Source: Mycolicibacterium canariasense
GTDB lineage: Bacteria; Actinomycetota; Actinomycetes; Mycobacteriales; Mycobacteriaceae
Length of the DNA: 33,674 nt
Reading direction: 5' to 3'
Assembly (NCBI RefSeq): GCF_002101555.1
Contig: NZ_LQOL01000085.1
Coordinates: 1-33,674 of the forward strand
In this document: positions 7,645-15,208 of the stretch, piece by piece
Numbering within the stretch: the first letter of the stretch is position 1
Layout: every line of letters begins with the position of its first letter
The notes under the pieces: generated by a model
Seen by the model: the letters and a program-made list of their open reading frames with translations, nothing else
Told to the model about the DNA's origin: nothing
Database searches by the model: none
Translations under genes and position numbers: made by a program

Positions 7645-10600
7645 ATGCCGCGCTCCGACGACGATCACGTTCCTGCACCGGCGGCAGGTGCCCCAGCTGC
7701 GGGGCCTGCTTCGATCAGCGAATACGACCGCTACTTGCTGCAGCGGATGGCGGCACTGCACGCCCACCTCATGCTGCTCAAGCCGCGGGTGAAGGCACCG
7801 TCGAAGACGGGTTGGCCGCTGGCTCCGGCGGTCACGCTGGAGGAAGCAGAGCAGCACATCGCGGCGGGCGGAAACATCGGGGTCAATCTGCGCCTGTCCA
7901 ACATGGTGGTTCTCGACGCGGAGAACACCGCCGCCACCCTGGCCCTCATCGAGGCCGGATTCACCCCCACTGTCATCCCTGCCAAGGCGCAGATGGAGCA
8001 GCCGGTCAATCCTGCCGACGATAAGCGCGGCGGATGCCATGTGTGGCTGCGGATTCCAGCTGGGATCGACGCCACTGCCCTGCCGCAGGACCGGTTGGCG
8101 ATCTACCTGCCCGGGGGCGGCAAGATCGACATCCTCGCCGGTGTCCGGTTCACGGTGGCACCGCCGTCGACGATCACCGACGCCCCGGGGAAAGCGTATG
8201 CGGCCGGGAAAGACGGTCCCCTGGACTCGAAAGTTCAGTGCGACATCGACGAAGCGCCGATGTGGTTGTTCGACCGCACCGCGGCGATTCCTGCTGCGCT
8301 GGCGCCTCTGCAGGGCATCCTGATCCCTGATCCGCCGCGGGTGCGGGTGGCGCGTGACGCGCGCAGTGCCGAACTTTCAGCCGAGATCGATGCGGTGAGC
8401 TGGGATGACTGGCTGGCCGGTGACCCGCGCCTGCACCCCACCCATCTGCGCGACGGCTGCGGCTGCCAGATCTGGTATTGGCAGGGCGCCAGCAACGAGA
8501 AGTCAGCGACGCTGCATGAGGGCTGCGCCGAGGTCGGCAACGGTGCCCACATCTGGTCGGGCACGATGATGCGCGACCTGAACCTCGACCGCGGCCATTC
8601 CTCGCGGCTGGACCTGGCAGCAGCGCTGCGCGGGCAGAGCCGCCGTGAGGTCGCCGCATCGGTGGGTATCTCGATCGGCGCGGAGCCCCAGGAACTGGGA
8701 GTCATCACCCCCGAGACCTACGCTCGCCTCGCTGACACAGCCGAACGGCTGGGCAACATCGCCGAGGCCGCGATGTACCGCGGCGTGGCCGAGCGCATGC
8801 AGCGCTTCATCGACCGCACCCAACTGGCCGGGCGTCTCCTGAGCGGTGAGCCCCAGATCGGCAACACCGTGGCCGGTGCCATCAACCCCACACCCGGGCA
8901 GCTCCCGCGGATGACACCGGTCACTCCTGCGGAAGCCGCCGTAGAGTCCGCCGCCGGCACGGACGCCGCTGGGCCGCAACCTGGTTCACCGTCGCCCTAC
9001 ACCGGCAAGGTGAAGGTGATCAACAATGTCACCATCCGCGCGTTCCCGGGGGTGGCCTTCGACGAGGTGCCCCGGCCCCGTGAGAACGAACTGCACGAGT
9101 ATCCGCATCCGGCGCCCCCGGAAGAGTTCACACCGGTCAACGGCGCACGCACCACCATGCTCGAGGTGCTGCCCCCTCTGGCCAACCGGAAAACCCACAC
9201 CTGGGTGCACCATGAGTGGATCTTCTCGGCGACGCCGGGCCTGAGTCACGTCGCAGCTGCCGCAGACTCGCGGGGGCTGTCGCGGTGGGGGCTGCTGGCC
9301 GCGCTGCTACCTCGTGTGGCCGCGCTGATCCCGCCCACGGTCAGGTTGACGCCGGCAAACCGTGCCATTCCGGACGACACCGGCCCCACGTCGGCAGGCA
9401 CGTCCATCAACGTGTACTCAGTGCTTGTCGGTCCGCCCAGCTCGGGAAAGTCCGACACCATGAGTGCAGCTGCTGCTCTCATCGACGACGTCACCACGGT
9501 TCCTCCCGGTACCGGTGAGGGCGTGTTGAAGAAATTCCCCCGTGGCGGGGACAGCGAGGACGAGGGAACGTCTGCGGCTGTGCCGCCCGCCAATGCTTCT
9601 ACCGCAGTTCCGGTCTCGGCGTCGGCCCCGGCCGTCGGCAGTGTCAGCAACGGCAACGTCGGAAACCGCTGCCCCAGCGCGGTGCTGGTGGAATCGGACG
9701 AGATCGACGTGTTCACGTCAGAGATGCTGCGTCAGGGGTCCAAGACGCTGGGCCTGTACCGCTCGATGTGGATGGGCGGTGAGGTCGGCAACACCACCTC
9801 CGACCGCGAACGTCACAGCTTCGTCGGCGCGCACACCTATCGTCTGGGCATCCTGCTCGGCGCTCAGCCCGAGACCGCCGCGCGACTGTTCGACGAGACC
9901 GGCAAAGGTACCCCGCAGCGATTCATGTGGTTGCCGGCGCACCAGACGGTATCGCGGGGCGCCCAGTACCCGAGCAAGCTGGCCACCGAGCCGGTCTACT
10001 GGTTCGGGGACCGGCCGTCGATGCTGCCTGACACTGTTGGTCCGCAGCAGCCGGTGTGGGTGCGTCCGCCGGACGCGGCGATCAAGTACATGGATCTCGA
10101 CCGTGCCCGTGCGGCGACGGCGAACCCGTTCGATCCGGCGGGCCTTTACCGCGAGTCAAATCGCGACCGGAATCGGTTCTTGGAGGAGGGTTCTGATAGC
10201 GAAGACCCCGATCACCTCTACGCTGAGACCGACCGTGGGCGCGGGGCCAACAGTGCCGACGCGATCGCCAACCGGCACGCGGTGCTCCAGCAGCTCAAGG
10301 TCGGCGTCCTGCTGGCCGCGCTGGACGGGCTGGCGCAGCCGCAGGACGCGCACTGGCACGCCGCGGGGGCCATCATGGCGGTGCGGCGCGGGTCGATCGA
10401 AGAGCTTGTCGAGCTGACTGCTCTGCAGCGTGAGCAGGCACTGCGTGAGCGCGCCGGGGAGATGGGCCAGGTCTCGGTGGAAGCCAAGGCCTATGGCGAC
10501 ACGTACTCGGCGCGGCGGGTGAACAACGCAGTCGCGCACGCCACTGACCTGGCCATGACGCTGGCTGAGCAGAATCAGCCGATCACACGCTCTGCGCTGC

Positions 10601-10821
10601 TCAAGTCGTTCGAACGCGACGACGCCGAGAGCTACGCTGCGTTTGCCATGGATGCGTTGCGGCAGATGACTTCTCGCGGCGTGCTGGTCCCGTACGGCGA
10701 CGGCGACACCTACGTCTACAACGTCCTGGGCAGTGCAGTGGGGCAGCCAGCAGAGACGGCGCAGGTACATGTTCTCCGCCCCCAGACTGCACCACCCATC
10801 ATCAACAGCGTGGGCGGCTGA
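7645..10821 (+). CDS. bifunctional primase-polymerase / P-loop ATPase replication protein
   Basis: About 1058 aa. Residues 20-240 form a primase-polymerase (AEP) domain of the prim-pol type: metal-binding D91 and E93 in VVLDAEN, a conserved His132 in GGCHVWLRIP, and D162 in GGGKIDILAG. A Cys/His-containing linker follows (residues 255-330). The second half holds a P-loop: Walker A GPPSSGKS at about 596-603 (Lys602) and Walker B-like VLVESDEID at about 680, as in the DUF3987-type helicase-like ATPases often joined to prim-pol. The end (850-1058) is helical, with a probable winged-helix segment. Proteins of this build start or prime replication of actinobacterial plasmids and phages. It is monocistronic, with a leaderless start. 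It is the best candidate for the replicon's replication protein. Confidence 0.85.
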   Translation: MPRSDDDHVPAPAAGAPAAGPASISEYDRYLLQRMAALHAHLMLLKPRVKAPSKTGWPLAPAVTLEEAEQHIAAGGNIGVNLRLSNMVVLDAENTAATLALIEAGFTPTVIPAKAQMEQPVNPADDKRGGCHVWLRIPAGIDATALPQDRLAIYLPGGGKIDILAGVRFTVAPPSTITDAPGKAYAAGKDGPLDSKVQCDIDEAPMWLFDRTAAIPAALAPLQGILIPDPPRVRVARDARSAELSAEIDAVSWDDWLAGDPRLHPTHLRDGCGCQIWYWQGASNEKSATLHEGCAEVGNGAHIWSGTMMRDLNLDRGHSSRLDLAAALRGQSRREVAASVGISIGAEPQELGVITPETYARLADTAERLGNIAEAAMYRGVAERMQRFIDRTQLAGRLLSGEPQIGNTVAGAINPTPGQLPRMTPVTPAEAAVESAAGTDAAGPQPGSPSPYTGKVKVINNVTIRAFPGVAFDEVPRPRENELHEYPHPAPPEEFTPVNGARTTMLEVLPPLANRKTHTWVHHEWIFSATPGLSHVAAAADSRGLSRWGLLAALLPRVAALIPPTVRLTPANRAIPDDTGPTSAGTSINVYSVLVGPPSSGKSDTMSAAAALIDDVTTVPPGTGEGVLKKFPRGGDSEDEGTSAAVPPANASTAVPVSASAPAVGSVSNGNVGNRCPSAVLVESDEIDVFTSEMLRQGSKTLGLYRSMWMGGEVGNTTSDRERHSFVGAHTYRLGILLGAQPETAARLFDETGKGTPQRFMWLPAHQTVSRGAQYPSKLATEPVYWFGDRPSMLPDTVGPQQPVWVRPPDAAIKYMDLDRARAATANPFDPAGLYRESNRDRNRFLEEGSDSEDPDHLYAETDRGRGANSADAIANRHAVLQQLKVGVLLAALDGLAQPQDAHWHAAGAIMAVRRGSIEELVELTALQREQALRERAGEMGQVSVEAKAYGDTYSARRVNNAVAHATDLAMTLAEQNQPITRSALLKSFERDDAESYAAFAMDALRQMTSRGVLVPYGDGDTYVYNVLGSAVGQPAETAQVHVLRPQTAPPIINSVGG

Positions 10822-10904
10822 CACATGAAATCGCCCCGCGCACACCACAGCAATACACGTACATCTGGGACGGCGCACATGTCCAAACTGTGTGAGATTT
10901 CGCC

Positions 10905-11123
10905 ATGTCTCAGATGACTCTCGCCGAATTGGCCACGGCGGCGGCACAATTTGCGGGACTGGATACCGAGCAGGTTTTCAGCGATCTCGCTGCTGGCCGA
11001 TTCGTCAGCGGATACGACATCATGGCTGCCATTTCACAGGTCAGCGGCACACATCCGCACCTGGCCGACAAGCTAGCGGTGTTCAAAAAGCAGGTGTCGG
11101 GCTTCCACACCTTCTGGACGTGA
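10905..11123 (+). CDS. small hypothetical protein, 72 aa
   Basis: Soluble helical protein with no Cys and no membrane segment. It begins 83 bases after the replication gene. A TGAGAT hexamer six bases before the ATG may be a leaderless -10. A second in-frame ATG at 10914 is an alternative. Ten bases separate it from the next gene, so the two probably form a unit. Family unknown. Confidence 0.6.
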   Translation: MSQMTLAELATAAAQFAGLDTEQVFSDLAAGRFVSGYDIMAAISQVSGTHPHLADKLAVFKKQVSGFHTFWT

Positions 11124-11133
11124 GGGGTACCCC

Positions 11134-11484
11134 GTGGCGTTATTCAGTGTTCCTGTAACAGTGCACCGCTATGTGCGGGCTCAAGGGATCGACGACGCAC
11201 ACCGGCACGCGCAGATGGGCAGTCAGGTCTCAGTGGATGCCGGCATCGACTCACGCGTTCACGCGCAGTACGTGAGCACCCGGGTTGTGCAGTACCACCA
11301 CACTGGCGCCGGCGGGGATCTCTGGCGGGTGTCGCTGAACCTTCGAGCGGTCGTCGATGCGGTCGACGCTCGCGATGCGCGTGAAACTGCCTACGGCCTG
11401 GTGGCATTGGACGGGCGTGCGGACGCTTTCGAGCCCGAGCTGTGCGTCGGCGACGTGATGCGCGAGCTGTCCCGGGCGAGCTGA
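11134..11484 (+). CDS. hypothetical protein, 116 aa
   Basis: GTG start with GAGGGG six bases upstream (inside the palindrome GGGGTACCCC). The sequence is mixed alpha/beta, rich in Val, His and Asp, with alternating hydrophobic strands at residues 3-15 and 45-70. No signal peptide or known catalytic motif. It converges on the minus-strand gene ending at 11539. Function unknown. Confidence 0.6.
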   Translation: MALFSVPVTVHRYVRAQGIDDAHRHAQMGSQVSVDAGIDSRVHAQYVSTRVVQYHHTGAGGDLWRVSLNLRAVVDAVDARDARETAYGLVALDGRADAFEPELCVGDVMRELSRAS

Positions 11485-11501
11485 TGGCGCGAGGTAACCG
11501 G

Positions 11502-11527
11502 CCCCCTGCGACTACGCCTGCAAGGGG
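11502..11527. terminator. weak hairpin between convergent genes
   Basis: CCCCCTGC at 11502-11509 can pair with GCAAGGGG at 11520-11527 with one mismatch. It sits in the 54-base gap between genes ending at 11484 (+) and 11539 (-). Position supports a terminator; the stem is short. Confidence 0.35.
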
Positions 11528-11538
11528 TGCGGTTCCGG

Positions 11539-11769
11539 TCAGTATCTGCTCAGCAGGATCAACTTGTAGGTCGGGTCCAATCCGTTGCCGACCTGGAATC
11601 CGCGCCCGAGGTCGCCGCTATAGGCTGACCGCACACGGCCGCTGTCTCGCTCAGCGTCGCGTGTGGCCTCTTCCAGCGCGGCGTCGGCCTCAGCGGCGCT
11701 GACGTCGCGGCTGCGGACCGATGATCCGCCGAACTCTCCGAACGTGTAGATCGCCAGCGACAACATCAT
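11539..11769 (-). CDS. small hypothetical protein, 76 aa
   Basis: ATG at 11769 overlaps the stop codon of the upstream 51-aa gene (ATGATG with TGA inside), so it is translationally coupled. The N-terminus is short and hydrophobic (MMLSLAIYTFGEF), followed by a charged helix rich in Ala, Glu, Asp and Arg (residues 20-48). No homologous family is recognised. Confidence 0.5.
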   Translation of the reverse strand: MMLSLAIYTFGEFGGSSVRSRDVSAAEADAALEEATRDAERDSGRVRSAYSGDLGRGFQVGNGLDPTYKLILLSRY

Positions 11770-11921
11770 GGCGCCACGGCTGCGATCGCGTAGCCGCCGT
11801 AGCGGGTGGCATAGTCGATGCTCTGGCCCTGATTACGGAGCAGCCACACCTCGGCGTCGCCTTCCGAATCCAGCACGGGAGAGGCGGGTTCGCCGTCTCG
11901 GGTCACCTGGCACTGCGTCAT
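11766..11921 (-). CDS. very small hypothetical protein, 51 aa
   Basis: Tandem ATGs at 11924 and 11921 are preceded by AAAGGTGA, a usable ribosome site. The frame stops at 11766-11768, overlapping the next ATG. The product carries an acidic middle and ends in YGGYAIAAVAP. Support comes from the ribosome site and the start/stop overlap; no function can be given. Confidence 0.5.
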   Translation of the reverse strand: MTQCQVTRDGEPASPVLDSEGDAEVWLLRNQGQSIDYATRYGGYAIAAVAP

Positions 11922-11924
11922 CAT

Positions 11925-12141
11925 TCACCTTTCGCCACTGGCACAGTTGCGCCGTCAGCCAGGATGCCCGCCTCCGATGCTCAGTTGAGGGTGGGGCGCG
12001 CACCGGCGCGGGTGTCACGTCCCTGCGCATTGAGCTCACCCGGTCCTGCTCGCCGGTCACTCCGCTGCGCTGGACTTGTCGGAGCGTGCGGGTAGGGTCT
12101 TGATCCAGGTACTGACCGGACGATCCGGGCAGTGCCGCCAA
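11925..12141. promoter_or_regulatory. divergent intergenic region upstream of the tmRNA
   Basis: 217 bases between the minus-strand gene pair and the tmRNA. It contains one exact copy of the 10-mer GGACGTGACA (minus strand, 12013-12022) and a TAGGGT hexamer at 12093-12098 that would start a tmRNA precursor about 35-40 bases before the mature 5' end. No clear -35 is visible. No convincing protein-coding frame. Confidence 0.4.
12013..12022 (-). repeat. copy of the dispersed 10-mer GGACGTGACA
   Basis: One of nine exact copies found by eye. Plus strand: 3113-3122, 19839-19848, 26700-26709, 27912-27921, 33448-33457. Minus strand: 2134-2143, 12013-12022, 13738-13747, 18503-18512. All nine are preceded by a purine. 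Six lie inside genes, read in different codon frames, and three lie between genes. Function unknown; see findings. Confidence 0.75.
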
Positions 12142-12541
12142 GGGCCTGACAGGTTTCGATTGGCTGATAGGACAACTGAACAGCGGGCAGGTGTTGGGCA
12201 CAGTGGCTACCTTGAGTGAACGTGCCGACCAATTAAGCGCCGACAACAACGACGCACTGGTAGCCGAGGCCGAGATCAGCGAGATCGAAGCCTTCGCCAA
12301 CTCCGCTCCCGTAGCGGTGTGACCTGTCGGGGACAAGCCAGCTGCCGCGCAGCGTCTCCGACATCATCTCTAGCGGCAGCGCCCCCGCCGACTGATCAGT
12401 GAGCGGTATACAAGTGCACAGATCTAACGAAGCCAGAAGGGCGTTCCTCCCCTCGCTGGCGGGGCCACAAGAGGAACTACGCCCGTAGAACCCAGTTCGA
12501 CAGACGCCAAGACCCCGGTTCGATCCCGGGCAGGTCCACCA
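12142..12541 (+). ncRNA. ssrA: tmRNA (transfer-messenger RNA) of the mobile element
   Basis: About 400 nt with all tmRNA hallmarks. The 5' end GGGCCTGACAGGTTTCGA matches the conserved tmRNA start. The 3' end carries a T-arm (CCCGG, loop TTCGATC, CCGGG), then CAGGTCC, discriminator A and an encoded CCA. The acceptor stem pairs GGGCCTG with CAGGTCC and includes a G3-U70 wobble, the alanine identity element. The P2 helix can form (TTGGC near 12160 with GCCAA near 12507). The resume region AATTAAGCGCCGAC closely matches the mycobacterial one; the tag frame starts at GCC 12239 and ends at TGA 12320-12322. It encodes 27 residues, beginning ADNNDALVAE and ending SAPVAV, instead of the 12-residue host tag ending ALAA. 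tmRNA with SmpB rescues stalled ribosomes and tags the unfinished protein. Mycobacteriophage Bxz1 is known to carry a tmRNA, so an element-borne copy has precedent. No smpB is in the window. Confidence 0.93.
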
Positions 12542-12544
12542 GAT

Positions 12545-12583
12545 GCGAGAGCCCGTAGCCGGCAACGGTTTACGGGCTCTCGC
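12545..12583. terminator. terminator of the tmRNA and of the convergent gene
   Basis: Perfect 13-bp stem (GCGAGAGCCCGTA at 12545-12557, complement at 12571-12583) with a 13-base loop, starting three bases after the tmRNA CCA. The stop codon of the minus-strand gene (12570-12572) lies in the loop and stem, so one structure serves both directions. Confidence 0.8.
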
Positions 12584-13613
12584 TCTGTGAGATACCCGCG
12601 GCGTTGGCGCTCCCATCGGTCCAGACAGGGTGGCCGCTTTCAGGGATCTGCTCACCGACGATGGGCACCGGCTTCGCTGATCCCGTCGACGGCGCCGGTA
12701 ACGGCACCCTCGCTGCATCGGCATCTTCGTCTGTCACGCACCCGGACACCAGCTCCACGGCGAGCACCTGCCGGAACTGCGAGGTCGGGTCGGACAGGCG
12801 GCCTGCCATCAGTCCCGCCTGCGTCAGGGCTGCCGCTGTCAGCCGGTAGCCCTCGATCGGCGCGCCGACGGTGTTGAGCGCCTGCACCTGGACCAGCACC
12901 GCGTCCGCGGTCTCCGCATCGCCGAGTAGTCCGGCCGCCGCGTAGGCGGCGGTGAACGTCGGCCAGTCCCCCAACCCCGCCATCCGGTACAGGAACCAGA
13001 CGTTGGCGGTAAGCGCACTCGTGCCCGGCGGTACCGGATCCACCAGCAGCGCGGCATCGGCCGTGCTGAGCCCTCCGCCCGAGTCCACCGCGACCGGTGC
13101 AAGCGGCGCGATTTCGGCCGGACCAGGTGGAACCGCAGCAGAACTGCCGTCGCGCGGAGCCAACAGCGCTGGGAAGCGCGCGGCTGAGCGGGTGCAGCGC
13201 ACGGGACCGTCGACAGCCGCGGCGGCCAGTTGTTCGGCGGCATCGTTTCCCGACCCGCCGCCGAACACCGCCGCGGTCTGGTCGAGAACCGCGGCCGACA
13301 CCGCGGCGGGAACTGTCGCAGGTGCGGTGACGATCGCGGCGGTGACGGCGATGCCCAGCGGAACCACCACCGCTGCCGATGCAGCGACGAGAACCACCGC
13401 GACGCGTCGGTAGCCGATGCGGTGCAGGATCCGTTCCCCGGCGGGGGTCACCACTGCGGACAGCCCGCGCCGCGCGGCACTACCGGCCAGCGTTGCCGCA
13501 CGTGGACGGGTAGTGGGCGCCGATCTCCCCCCGCTGACCAGTTCGGCTACCGACGGCGATTCCGGGCGGGTCAGTGCCGCCCAGCCACTGGGGCGAAATC
13601 TGTTGACCGACAC
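12570..13613 (-). CDS. single-pass membrane protein, 347 aa
   Basis: GTG start at 13613, two bases after the TAA of the upstream gene, with AGGTG seven bases upstream. Residues 1-70 are basic and cytoplasmic-looking. A strong membrane segment covers about 71-98 (VAVVLVAASAAVVVPLGIAV). The rest is outside, with an Ala/Pro-rich linker, a helical domain at about 190-290 (FLYRMAGLGDWPTFTAAYAAAG) and two Cys. The topology (short cytoplasmic part, one membrane helix, extracytoplasmic domain) resembles VirB8/TcpC-type transfer proteins, but I see no diagnostic motif, so this remains a structural resemblance only. It is co-transcribed with the small membrane protein upstream. Confidence 0.7.
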   Translation of the reverse strand: MSVNRFRPSGWAALTRPESPSVAELVSGGRSAPTTRPRAATLAGSAARRGLSAVVTPAGERILHRIGYRRVAVVLVAASAAVVVPLGIAVTAAIVTAPATVPAAVSAAVLDQTAAVFGGGSGNDAAEQLAAAAVDGPVRCTRSAARFPALLAPRDGSSAAVPPGPAEIAPLAPVAVDSGGGLSTADAALLVDPVPPGTSALTANVWFLYRMAGLGDWPTFTAAYAAAGLLGDAETADAVLVQVQALNTVGAPIEGYRLTAAALTQAGLMAGRLSDPTSQFRQVLAVELVSGCVTDEDADAARVPLPAPSTGSAKPVPIVGEQIPESGHPVWTDGSANAAGISQSESP

Positions 13614-13615
13614 GG

Positions 13616-14080
13616 TTACGCACCTGCCCGGCCGGCAGTCGGAGATGCCGCCGCGTCCGGCACTGGCGCGGCGCTGGGCGCAGCTGCGGGTGGCGGTGGC
13701 GGTGGCGGCGGTGGTGCGCCCGCGGCGGCCGGCCCGCTGTCACGTCCCGGCGCGGTCGAGTTGGGCAGCGCACCGTGCTGCCACGGGTTGGCCTTCACCA
13801 GCCCGGCCAACCCGGCGAATGCCAGCGCGAACACCAGCAGCTGTGTCAGGGACTGGACCGAGATGTAAACGGTCGGATCGCTGCCTGGAATCGGCACGAT
13901 GCGCAGTCCGCTGAACCACCCACGTTCGTACTCGGGCGTCACGAATCCGTTCAGGGTAAGAAACGATGCACCGCGGCCGCGCGGGACCGCTGCCGCTATC
14001 ACCAGAACCAGCAGAAGCTGCACGCCCATAGCGCCGAGCGCCAGGCGAGTCAGCAGCCGGGGGGTGTTCACATTCGCCAC
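13616..14080 (-). CDS. small membrane protein, 154 aa, two predicted helices
   Basis: GTG start at 14080 (VANVNTPRLL), downstream of the divergent gene's promoter. Membrane helix 1 spans about residues 13-32 (GAMGVQLLLVLVIAAAV), helix 2 about 72-92 (LTQLLVFALAFAGLAGLV). Between them is a loop of about 40 residues (FVTPEYERGWFSGL). The C-terminal 45 residues are a Pro/Ala tail with nine consecutive Pro. It is the first gene of a two-gene operon with the 347-aa membrane protein, suggesting one membrane complex. Family not recognised. A copy of GGACGTGACA lies inside (13738-13747). Confidence 0.65.
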   Translation of the reverse strand: MANVNTPRLLTRLALGAMGVQLLLVLVIAAAVPRGRGASFLTLNGFVTPEYERGWFSGLRIVPIPGSDPTVYISVQSLTQLLVFALAFAGLAGLVKANPWQHGALPNSTAPGRDSGPAAAGAPPPPPPPPPAAAPSAAPVPDAAASPTAGRAGA

Positions 14081-14128
14081 GGTAGACACCCGTCGCGCCG
14101 CGCGTGGTGACGCGGCGCGCCGGTCCTC

Positions 14129-14134
14129 TAGCCT
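14129..14134 (+). promoter_or_regulatory. -10 hexamer TAGCCT of a leaderless promoter
   Basis: TAGCCT followed by seven bases and ATG 14142. Same geometry as the promoters at 3344, 3403 and 7632. Confidence 0.55.
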
Positions 14135-14141
14135 GCGCGCC

Positions 14142-14759
14142 ATGAAGACACCCAAGATCACCACCAAGCACACTCTGCTGGCGGCGTCGCTGCTGTCGAT
14201 CGCGCTGGCGGTGCCGGTCGCGGTCGCCGGTGCGCAGCCCACCCCCGAGCCGGCAGCCGAGCAGGGCACCGACGCGGCACGGCCGACCCCGGCCACGCTC
14301 ACCGTGACCGCTACCGTGGCCCCCGGCCAGTGCCAGCCCCATTCCGGCGGTCCGGCAGCCGTCCCGGTCACCGACACCGCCCGGGAGGCTCCCGCGCCAG
14401 GCGCCGCGCCGGCCCAGCCCGTCGAGCACGTCGAAGGCTCACCCGCGCCGAATGCGACCGGAGCGGGCACCAGCCGCTTCGACCCCTACACCTGCGCACC
14501 GGTTCCCCCGCAGGCCGCCGACGCCGACGCTTCGGATGCGCCGTCGGCCTCAGCGCTGCAGGGCGCTCCCACCGCGGTCATCCCCAGCTACACCCCGACG
14601 CTGAATCCCTACCCGGGCAGCAGTGGCGGTATCAGCACCGGCGGAGCGGCGGAGTCCTCGGACCCGCTCAGCGCCCCGACCACCACGGCGACGATCCCGC
14701 CCGCCGCGGATTCCGGTGTACCGACCACCACCACGGCAGTCATCGTTCCGGTCCGGTGA
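14142..14759 (+). CDS. exported Pro/Thr/Ala-rich protein, 205 aa
   Basis: Classical signal peptide: basic MKTPKITTKH, hydrophobic LLAASLLSIALAVPVAVA, probable cleavage at AGA before QPTPEP (about residue 31). The mature part is Pro/Ala/Thr-rich and probably disordered, with two Cys (near residues 64 and 118) and a Thr-rich C-terminus (TTTATIPP, TTTTAVIV) that could be glycosylated. The last codons overlap the next gene (GTGA at 14756-14759). It faces the membrane-protein operon divergently and may act at the same cell-envelope site. No enzymatic domain. Confidence 0.75.
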   Translation: MKTPKITTKHTLLAASLLSIALAVPVAVAGAQPTPEPAAEQGTDAARPTPATLTVTATVAPGQCQPHSGGPAAVPVTDTAREAPAPGAAPAQPVEHVEGSPAPNATGAGTSRFDPYTCAPVPPQAADADASDAPSASALQGAPTAVIPSYTPTLNPYPGSSGGISTGGAAESSDPLSAPTTTATIPPAADSGVPTTTTAVIVPVR

Positions 14760-15028
14760 GCACTCCGCCGCTGCAGGAGGCACTGCTGGCTGCGCACGCA
14801 TTGGAAACAGCGTGGGGCGAGGCCGCATTCACCGCCGCTGAAGCGGTCGGGCTGTGGATCGACGATTTAGACGATCCACATGTCGCTGTGGCGGTTCACG
14901 GCGGGCAGATCGTCTATATCGGCATCAGTGATGGGATGCTGCGCGGGCCGATCGATCAGCTGCAGGACACGCTCAACGCGTGCATCTTCAACGCATTCGG
15001 TATGTGGCGTGCGCAACGTGCCGGGTAA
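14756..15028 (+). CDS. small protein, weak YbaB-like pattern, 90 aa
   Basis: GTG start overlapping the stop of the exported protein (GTGA). The sequence goes from an N-terminal helix to a beta region (HVAVAVHGGQIVYIGIS), then LRGPIDQLQDTLNACIFNAFG, a layout similar to the YbaB/EbfC-like small proteins found in ESX loci. The resemblance is weak and rests on pattern only. It is followed by a strong hairpin, so it ends the transcript. Confidence 0.6.
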   Translation: MSTPPLQEALLAAHALETAWGEAAFTAAEAVGLWIDDLDDPHVAVAVHGGQIVYIGISDGMLRGPIDQLQDTLNACIFNAFGMWRAQRAG

Positions 15029-15043
15029 CGCACAGTAGACCGC

Positions 15044-15099
15044 CCCGAAACCGCACATCCTCCGCGACATCTCCGTTGCGGAGGATGTGCGGTTTCGGG
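15044..15099. terminator. long perfect hairpin
   Basis: 22-bp perfect inverted repeat (15044-15065 and 15078-15099, arms beginning CCCGAAACC and ending GGTTTCGGG) with a 12-base loop. It starts 15 bases after the stop of the 90-aa gene and lies before the ligase promoter, so it most likely terminates the upstream operon. It is longer than most terminators. Confidence 0.75.
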
Positions 15100-15163
15100 C
15101 TCGGCACCACGAACGGCGCCACCCGATTTCCCGGCGGATGGCGTTCTGTCGGATCCATGCACT

Positions 15164-15182
15164 ATTCTCTAAAATAGAGAAT
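15164..15182 (+). promoter_or_regulatory. palindromic operator overlapping a -10 box, copy 1
   Basis: ATTCTCTAAAATAGAGAAT, a perfect 8-bp palindrome around a three-base centre. The centre contains TAAAAT, a good -10, so a bound dimer would block the promoter. It lies 27 bases before the ligase ATG. The identical palindrome occurs once more, at 28449-28467, in the same orientation relative to its gene. Confidence 0.8.
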
Positions 15183-15208
15183 GCAGTGAATGACGACCAA
15201 GGGGAATC

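Noticed and set aside
12191..12322. GTG-started 43-codon plus-strand frame
   Set aside because: It is the tag-reading frame plus upstream bases of the tmRNA. The region is fully explained as a structured RNA and there is no ribosome site before the GTG.
11833..12336. 167-codon minus-strand frame across the tmRNA
   Set aside because: It overlaps the tmRNA 5' half and the small-gene promoter; no ribosome site and no plausible domain.
12509..12541. 3' end of a tRNA as an integration (att) scar
   Set aside because: The matching 5' acceptor strand and the rest of a tmRNA are present 360 bases upstream, so this is the 3' end of a complete tmRNA gene, not a fragment.
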